DNA from: Dechloromonas sp.
GTDB taxonomy: Bacteria; Pseudomonadota; Gammaproteobacteria; Burkholderiales; Rhodocyclaceae
Direction of reading: 5' to 3'
Assembly: GCA_013693915.1 (NCBI GenBank)
Contig: CP059264.1
Coordinates: forward strand, 3,577,544-3,583,615
DNA: 6,072 nucleotides
The notes below the pieces were generated by a model, which was given only the letters and a program-made list of their open reading frames with translations, did not search any database and was not told the DNA's origin. Made by a program: the position numbers and the translations under genes. Shown here one piece after another: positions 1 to 3,434 of this stretch; the stretch's first letter is position 1, and every line of letters begins with the position of its first letter.

Positions 1-105
1 TTGGCTTGAGCCAACGAAGATCACAACGTGAAAGTTGTGTTCAAGGCGACTCAGATCAACCTGTTGAACGTTTTCAAAATCGACAAGCAACAACTTATGA
101 CTCAA
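1..105 (-). CDS. PIN/NYN-like nuclease-fold protein, N-terminal 35 residues (cassette 4; runs off left edge)
   Basis: The first 35 codons are open from a TTG at 105-103 to the window edge. They encode LLLVDFENVQQVDLS near the start and HVVIFVGSSQ at the end of the visible part. A hydrophobic strand followed by D-x-E-N, then a second strand ending FVG(S/A)SQ, is the start of PIN/NYN-fold proteins; the first acidic residue (Asp9) is normally a metal ligand. Family members are putative RNases, and related short proteins are known from my memory of integron cassettes. The TTG start is chosen because AAAGGGAT lies about 8 bases upstream and the family-like sequence begins right after it; an in-frame GTG at 126-124 is an alternative. 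The 5' region is interrupted by a MITE-like element ending at the start codon. The catalytic acids further on lie outside the window, so activity cannot be judged. Confidence 0.6.
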   Translation of the reverse strand, partial: MSHKLLLVDFENVQQVDLSRLEHNFHVVIFVGSSQ

Positions 106-107
106 AT
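96..107 (+). repeat. Left copy of 12-bp direct repeat flanking the MITE-like element
   Basis: TATGACTCAAAT here is identical to 246-257. On the minus strand it contains the TTG start and second and third codons of the PIN-like gene, so the duplication copied that gene's start. Confidence 0.7.
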
Positions 108-244
108 GGGTATCCCTTTGATGCACGTACCGCCCAATCCATCATCAACCGAACGGTCGGCGGTCTGAAATGGGCCGCATTGGCAACGGGTGCAGCCCGG
201 CTTCGTTGGCTCGCTAACATCTACGCGCGTTAAAGGGATACCCA
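107..244. mobile_element. MITE-like element with terminal inverted repeats inside cassette 4
   Basis: The two ends are inverted copies. TGGGTATCCCTTT at 107-119 and AAAGGGATACCCA at 232-244 are perfect complements, and the match extends imperfectly to 23 bp (107-129 against 222-244, 20 of 23; two of the three mismatches would be G-T wobbles). The element is flanked by direct copies of TATGACTCAAAT at 96-107 and 246-257, as a target-site duplication would give, though the left copy shares its last T with the repeat end. At ~138 bp it is far too short to encode a transposase, so it would be non-autonomous. I cannot name the transposase family. Removing it restores a compact cassette start with GCGAGG about 5 bases before the TTG of the PIN-like gene. 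Confidence 0.62.
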
Positions 245-245
245 A

Positions 246-257
246 TATGACTCAAAT
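246..257 (+). repeat. Right copy of 12-bp direct repeat flanking the MITE-like element
   Basis: Identical to 96-107. On the minus strand this copy carries the duplicated TTG-AGT-CAT. Translation from it would run into the element and stop at a TAG (216-214) after 13 codons. Confidence 0.7.
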
Positions 258-281
258 TAACCTCGCTGCGAAAATTAAGAT

Positions 282-352
282 GCCCAACGTGCTAGCTCAG
301 GGGCGCGGAGCCGGCTTGCCGGCGGAGCGTCCCATGGAGCGTCGGGTTAGAG
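282..352 (-). other. attC recombination site of cassette 3
   Basis: Read on the minus strand: R'' box CTCTAAC (352-346), 5-base spacer, GCTCC, a central palindrome including GCCGGC-AA-GCCGGC, then GAGC, 6-base spacer and R' box GTTGGGC (288-282). R'' is perfectly complementary to the GTTAGAG that starts cassette 3 at 1305-1299, as expected for a cassette's own attC. The recombination point lies between 288 and 287. The preceding gene stops (TAG, 294-292) inside the site, which is common for cassette genes. Confidence 0.88.
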
Positions 353-1290
353 CCTTCTGGCGAAAGAACACTCAGTCGTCCGCCAATACCACTGACGTCG
401 ATTTCTTGTAGTTCCAGTTCAGAAGGCGATTCAGGCAAGAAGAGCGCGATTCCATTCTTGATACCACTAATGAGCATGTAATGCTCAACCTGAGCCAATA
501 CGTTCTGGAAGTTCTTACGATCTAGGCGCCGCTTTAACTCCACGACGAGTTTTTCTTCGCCTCTCTCAACAATCAAATCTGCACGGAACGGGCGATCCTT
601 TGCGAGCCGAGCCTCCGTGAGCACCTTCAGTTCTGGAGCCGCAGAAGCGAGGAAGCCATGCAAAGCCCCTATAAATTGAGTTTCAGTGTGTTGCAGTGTT
701 GAGCTGACTGACGGAGTGTAGGTCGAACAGAACTGGCGTAGAACATCTACAGTCCGTGTGAGCAAGCTTGCGTTCACTGACCCTGCGAGAGTTTCAGCGA
801 TCGCCTGCTTTTGAGCTTCAGCTTCAGCTTGAGACTTTAAGTAAGAAAGCCTTTCGGCCATTTGATCTAGGAGCAAACACGCGAACGCTGAAACTGAAAC
901 TATGGCGAGAAAAGCCTCACTCTCGTCGAAGTCCAGCTTGTAGTCATGTGCGGATGGATTCCGCCATTCGGTGCGGTAGGTTGTAAATTGGCTAAGCACC
1001 CTACTGCGAAACACTTTGTTCTTTTCAAGATAGCCTTCGATGTCGAACGGTCGTTTCTTGGCAGGGTCCTGCCCCGCCAAAACTCTGTAGGCCTCTTTGA
1101 TGCTGCCTTCGAACGCTTGGTTTGTGCGATAGATAGCATCGGTAAATGCTGTGTCGTCGTCAGCCTCTTGACCTCTCGATAGATGCCGAAATGCTGTTTC
1201 TATATGGAGCAGCACAGCTTTTAGTCCTGGGATGTACTCGCCGTCTTCCAGAACGTCAATCTTGTTTCGTAAGGTGGCTACAAGATCCAT
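292..1290 (-). CDS. HEPN-like domain fused to PD-(D/E)XK nuclease-like domain (cassette 3), putative defence effector
   Basis: 332 residues. Residues 1-150 are helical and contain R110-N-P-S-A-H115, the R-x4-H motif of HEPN ribonuclease-type domains, with an acidic DFDESE stretch after it. Residues 145-170 form a Glu/Ala/Gln-rich linker, probably coiled coil. Residues ~200-310 resemble a PD-(D/E)XK fold: D238, then E251-L-K253 (D-x12-E-x-K), followed by a Q267-x3-Y271 motif as in RecB-type nucleases; E227 may be the helix acid. The visible motifs would suit RNA cleavage by the first domain and DNA cleavage or binding by the second; both roles are inferred. The last ~18 residues are translated from attC. 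The ATG at 1290 lies 14 bases inside the cassette with a weak TAGAG Shine-Dalgarno; a further upstream ATG (1371) would read through the neighbouring attC and is unlikely. No signal peptide or membrane segment is evident, so it is probably cytoplasmic. With no promoter inside the cassette 5' end, expression must come from upstream. I do not recognise a named family for the whole protein. Confidence 0.8.
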   Translation of the reverse strand: MDLVATLRNKIDVLEDGEYIPGLKAVLLHIETAFRHLSRGQEADDDTAFTDAIYRTNQAFEGSIKEAYRVLAGQDPAKKRPFDIEGYLEKNKVFRSRVLSQFTTYRTEWRNPSAHDYKLDFDESEAFLAIVSVSAFACLLLDQMAERLSYLKSQAEAEAQKQAIAETLAGSVNASLLTRTVDVLRQFCSTYTPSVSSTLQHTETQFIGALHGFLASAAPELKVLTEARLAKDRPFRADLIVERGEEKLVVELKRRLDRKNFQNVLAQVEHYMLISGIKNGIALFLPESPSELELQEIDVSGIGGRLSVLSPEGSNPTLHGTLRRQAGSAPLS

Positions 1291-1298
1291 ATGGAAGG

Positions 1299-1364
1299 CT
1301 CTAACGACGAAGCTCACCGGAGGGACGCCGCAGGCGGCCCGTCCGGTGGAGCGGAATGCTAGAA
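1299..1364 (-). other. attC recombination site of cassette 2, with degenerate R'' box
   Basis: Minus strand: TTCTAGC (1364-1358), ATTCC, GCTCCACCGG, a central GCCGC-CT-GCGGC hairpin, CCGGTGAGC, TTCGTC, and R' box GTTAGAG (1305-1299). The 5- and 6-base spacers and the GCTCC/GAGC L boxes match the attC at 282-352, which fixes the R'' position. R'' has AGC where AAC is nearly invariant, and it is poorly complementary to its cassette start (GTTAGGT). The extra C in GCTCCACCGG is an extrahelical base, as expected of attC. An alternative R'' is CTGTAAC at 1380-1374, but its spacing is wrong. Confidence 0.75.
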
Positions 1365-1388
1365 GGCGCAACGGTTACAGGAGAGAGC

Positions 1389-1703
1389 ATGCGAAATGTT
1401 GGATTGATGGTGGCGGCACTAATGGCCGCAAGCGGAGCACTCGGGTACGGCGATCCTCGCTCAATGCGAGAGCGTGAAATTGATAACTGGGGGTTGCCTA
1501 AGCACGAACCGGAAGACCGAGGCAGGCGCGCAGAAAAGGATTCCGAGGCGATGCGGAAGGCAGAGGCAAAAAGAGCACGGAAGGCTGCAAAGAGACTCAA
1601 GAACACGCCACCTAACGTCCGAGTTGAGCACCGCAGCCCCCAGGGCGGCGCTGACCGCCCGAGCGGGGCTTGTCGGGGCTGCGTGTGCTCGAACGCATGT
1701 TAG
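1389..1703 (+). CDS. Small exported, charged hypothetical protein, encoded against the array direction (cassette 2)
   Basis: 104 codons from an ATG at 1389 with a strong Shine-Dalgarno, AGGAGAG (1379-1385), 3 bases upstream. Residues 1-20 look like a signal peptide: MRN, a hydrophobic run VGLMVAALMAASGALG, and a possible cleavage just after it; there is no lipobox Cys. Residues 25-45 include DNWGLPKHEPED. Residues 46-72 are Lys/Arg/Glu/Ala-rich and probably helical. Residues ~74-104 are encoded within the attC of cassette 1, and the stop TAG is in the GTTAGGC box. The opposite strand has a 101-codon GTG-started frame (1606-1301), also ending in an attC, but it is Ser/Arg/Pro-rich, lacks a comparable ribosome site and looks like a shadow. 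I do not recognise a family. The gene faces intI, so it cannot use a promoter at attI and would need its own; I see no clear one. Confidence 0.55.
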   Translation: MRNVGLMVAALMAASGALGYGDPRSMREREIDNWGLPKHEPEDRGRRAEKDSEAMRKAEAKRARKAAKRLKNTPPNVRVEHRSPQGGADRPSGACRGCVCSNAC

Positions 1704-1705
1704 GC
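1610..1705 (-). other. attC recombination site of cassette 1
   Basis: 96 bp. Minus strand: R'' GCCTAAC (1705-1699), then ATGCG, TTCGAGCAC, a long stem with GCAGCCCC/GGGGCTGC and GGGCGG/CCGCCC, GTGCTCAA, and R' GTTAGGT (1616-1610). The C in TTCGAGCAC is extrahelical against GTGCTCAA, giving the usual asymmetry and the minus-strand orientation. R'' is the exact complement of the GTTAGGC at attI, so cassette 1 runs from 2349 to 1616. Confidence 0.92.
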
Positions 1706-2343
1706 GGGATGGCCTGCTGGCGGATGGCTGCGGCCTTGGGGCCGGGGCAGCGCCGGGGGCCATCCCGTCAAGGGTGCGAAGGGCGCGCAGGCTTGACGCG
1801 CGGTCGGCGCAGCGCAGCTTCCCTTGATCGGCGGCGGAATAGAGCACAGTCGGCGGCGCTGGCGGAGGGGTTGGTTTTACCCCCGCCGGCTGCCACGTGG
1901 CGAACGCGGGGTTTGGGGCAGCGCCCCAAGGTCTTCTCGGAGAGGCAAGGGTGGATCGGGGTCCGGCCGGGCCGTTACGGGTTATCCGGCCGGAGGTCGT
2001 AGGAGAGAGCAGCGAATGAGCGGACCACGCAGCGGCGAGCAGCCGCAAGTGGTACTCGTTCGGCACGGCGTTGGGCCGCCCGAAGGGGATTGCGCCGCGC
2101 AGCGGCGCGGGGCTTGTCTTTTATTAAACAAAGACGACACGGCAATGCTGAATAACTAGGGTTTTCCCGTTCTGCCGCATGGATGCTCGAATGTTGCCCG
2201 CAGGGCAATCCCGCAGGGACAAGCCAGCGGCGTTTCGCTGGCGCAGCACAGAGCAACCATGCGGTTGCGGCAGAACGGGGTTCATGTCGGTCCCGCCGGT
2301 GCTTCAGAAAAGCCCGCCAAGGGGTCAGGATCGCGTCAGGACG
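1706..2343. other. Body of cassette 1: no convincing gene, rich in hairpins
   Basis: Several frames are open because the region is very GC-rich, but their translations are Arg/Ala/Pro/Gly-rich with no domain I recognise. The best short candidate is a 47-codon + frame, 2016-2159, with AGGAGAG at 2001-2007; I would not rely on it. Perfect stems seen: CGGGATGGC 1705-1713 with GCCATCCCG 1759-1767; CGTCAAG 1766-1772 with CTTGACG 1792-1798; TTGGGGC-AGC-GCCCCAA 1913-1929; GCGCCGC-GCA-GCGGCGC 2092-2108; GTCTTT/AAAGAC 2116-2135; and the four-arm repeat at 2166-2279. TCCGGCCGG occurs twice (1962-1970, 1985-1993). The stretch could be a non-coding cassette, a structured RNA source, or a relic of another mobile element. 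Confidence 0.55.
2166..2279. repeat. 114-bp four-arm inverted repeat (cruciform or structured RNA candidate)
   Basis: Outer arms: CCCGTTCTGCCGCA (2166-2179) is the exact complement of 2266-2279. CCGCATGG (2175-2182) also pairs with CCATGCGG (2258-2265), and TGCTC (2184-2188) with GAGCA (2251-2255), so the right arm looks like the left arm plus a 6-base duplication. Inside lie two perfect hairpins, TTGCCC-GCA-GGGCAA (2194-2208) and GCCAGCG/CGCTGGC (2223-2242). No GTTRRRY/RYYYAAC pair brackets it, so it is not an attC. Confidence 0.75.
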
Positions 2344-2383
2344 GCCTAACTATTAAGTAAGCCTCCCAAAATGGCAGGCTTTT
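2344..2383 (-). other. attI recombination site
   Basis: The minus strand reads CTTACTTAATAGTTAGGC; the core GTTAGGC occupies 2350-2344 and recombination would fall between 2350 and 2349. This resembles the end of class 1 attI (AAAACAAAGTTAGGC). It sits ~118 bases from the intI start, upstream of the gene, as in most integrons. The adjoining sequence holds GCCTCCCAA at 2361-2369, repeated directly at 2440-2448, with a near copy GCCATCCCAA on the other strand at 2429-2420. These could be IntI-binding repeats. A small stem AAGCCT/AGGCTT (2359-2381) followed by Ts is also present. The left and right limits of attI are approximate. Confidence 0.75.
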
Positions 2384-2407
2384 CCATCGATTTAATAAAC
2401 AATAAAT

Positions 2408-2436
2408 TTCATAAAATCATTGGGATGGCTTAAAAT
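2408..2436 (+). promoter_or_regulatory. Candidate intI promoter
   Basis: TTCATA (2408-2413), a 17-base spacer and TAAAAT (2431-2436) make a weak sigma-70-like pair in the only AT-rich stretch of the region, ending 31 bases before the intI ATG. No LexA box (CTGT-N8-ACAG) and no clear Shine-Dalgarno are visible before intI. A cassette promoter (Pc) on the minus strand is expected hereabouts or within intI, but I could not pick one out. Confidence 0.3.
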
Positions 2437-2467
2437 TAGGCCTCCCAACAAATACTGATAATCCGTC

Positions 2468-3430
2468 ATGAGCCAGCCGCCCAGGCTTCTGGATCGCGTT
2501 CGCGAGCGGATCCGCTTCAAGCACTACAGCTTACGGACTGAGGATTCCTATGTCCAGTGGGTAAAGCGCTTCGTACTTTTCCACGGCAAGCGCCATCCCG
2601 CCGAGATGGGGGCGGTGGATGTGGAAGCCTTTCTGACCCATCTGGCGGTCGAGGGAAACGTGGCGGCATCGACGCAGAACCAGGCGCGCAGCGCCCTGCT
2701 CTTCCTCTACAAGGAAGTGCTGGGCAGCGCACTGCCGTGGCTGAACAATGTGGAGCAGGCGAAGAAACCGCGCCGCCTGCCCACGGTGCTGACCGAGGAC
2801 GAGGTGCGCGAAGTCCTTGGCCGCCTGGACGGCGTGCATTGGCTGGTGGCTGCCTTGTTGTACGGTGCCGGTTTGCGCCTGATGGAGGCATTGCGCCTGC
2901 GTGTCCAGGATGTCGATTTCAAGCGGCGGGAGATTCTGGTGCGCAACGGCAAAGGCTTCAAGGACCGGGTGACGATGCTTCCCGATCGCGTTGCTTCGCG
3001 GCTCCCGGGCCACCTGGTGACCGTTCGGCAGTTGCACGAGAAGGATCTCGCCGAGGGTTTCGGCGAGGTTCACCTGCCTTATGCGCTGGAGCGCAAGTAC
3101 CCGGCCGCCGGCAAGAGCTGGGGCTGGCAGTATGTTTTTCCTTCCGGCAACCGTTCGGTGGACCCGCGTTCCGGCAAGACGCGGCGTCACCATGTCGATG
3201 AGCAGACCATCCAGCGCGCCGTCAAGCAGGCGGTCCGCTCGGCCGGCATCGTCAAGGCGGCGACACCGCATACGCTGCGCCATTCGTTCGCCACCCACCT
3301 GTTGCAGAAGGGGCAGGACATCCGCACGGTGCAGGAACTGCTCGGCCACGAAGACGTACAGACGACGATGATCTACACGCATGTCCTGAACCGCGGTGGC
3401 CATGGCGTGACGAGCCCGCTGGATGCCTGA
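2468..3430 (+). CDS. intI: Integron integrase (tyrosine recombinase) IntI
   Basis: 320 residues, the usual IntI size. It recombines attC (folded single strand) with attI to insert and excise cassettes. The N-terminal core-binding SAM-like domain is at ~1-95. The catalytic domain has the full set of residues: R137 (GAGLRLME), K162 (NGKGFKDR), H268 and R271 ([14 protein letters not shown]), H294 (LLGHEDV) and Tyr303 (MIYTHV). Each is exactly nine positions before the corresponding IntI1 residue. The IntI-specific insertion is present at ~190-225 ([18 protein letters not shown]), which separates it from XerC/D and phage integrases. No frameshift or missing motif is seen, so it is probably active. 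The ATG at 2468 gives the family's normal N-terminus ([22 protein letters not shown]). It is transcribed away from the array and ends 4 bases before the likely hrpA ATG. Confidence 0.97.
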   Translation: MSQPPRLLDRVRERIRFKHYSLRTEDSYVQWVKRFVLFHGKRHPAEMGAVDVEAFLTHLAVEGNVAASTQNQARSALLFLYKEVLGSALPWLNNVEQAKKPRRLPTVLTEDEVREVLGRLDGVHWLVAALLYGAGLRLMEALRLRVQDVDFKRREILVRNGKGFKDRVTMLPDRVASRLPGHLVTVRQLHEKDLAEGFGEVHLPYALERKYPAAGKSWGWQYVFPSGNRSVDPRSGKTRRHHVDEQTIQRAVKQAVRSAGIVKAATPHTLRHSFATHLLQKGQDIRTVQELLGHEDVQTTMIYTHVLNRGGHGVTSPLDA

Positions 3431-3434
3431 CGCC

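Larger units (their letters stand above)
1..3430 (-). mobile_element. Integron: intI, attI and four gene cassettes (array continues past left edge)
   Basis: An integron integrase gene, an attI core and three attC sites follow one another in the expected order. The array reads leftwards on the minus strand from attI. Cassette borders fall between the G and the TT of each GTTRRRY box: cassette 1 is 2349-1616, cassette 2 is 1615-1305, cassette 3 is 1304-288, and cassette 4 starts at 287. The assignment is supported because the R'' box of an attC should be complementary to the start of its own cassette. GCCTAAC at 1705-1699 matches GTTAGGC at attI, and CTCTAAC at 352-346 matches GTTAGAG at 1305-1299; both are perfect. 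No transposition genes or class 1 conserved segments are seen, so a chromosomal (sedentary) integron is the likeliest type. Confidence 0.9.

Noticed and set aside
95..220. 41-codon minus frame inside the MITE-like element, its TAA overlapping the start of the PIN-like gene
   Set aside because: It could couple translation to the PIN-like gene, but it lies within the inserted element, has no clear Shine-Dalgarno and resembles no family.
6..233. 75-codon + frame at the left end
   Set aside because: Its first half is antisense to the PIN-like gene and its second half lies in the MITE-like element; it has no ribosome site and no recognisable domain.
1301..1606. 101-codon minus frame in cassette 2, GTG start just inside the cassette and stop in attC
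   Set aside because: The position is typical of cassette genes, so it is not excluded, but Ser/Arg/Pro-rich composition and the better + strand gene make a shadow more likely.
1461..2066. 201-codon minus frame over cassette 1 and into cassette 2
   Set aside because: It crosses an attC from end to end, is Pro/Ala/Arg-rich without domains, and is explained by high GC content.
2016..2159. 47-codon + frame with AGGAGAG upstream
   Set aside because: The ribosome-like site is good and the 10-mer AGGAGAGAGC also precedes the 1389 gene, but the product covers strong hairpins and has no recognisable features.
2359..2383. Rho-independent terminator (AAGCCT/AGGCTT with four Ts)
   Set aside because: The 6-bp stem with an 11-base loop is weak and lies within attI; no + strand gene ends just before it.
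1..2467. CRISPR array
   Set aside because: The repeats seen are attC sites and inverted repeats; there are no regularly spaced identical repeats with unique spacers.
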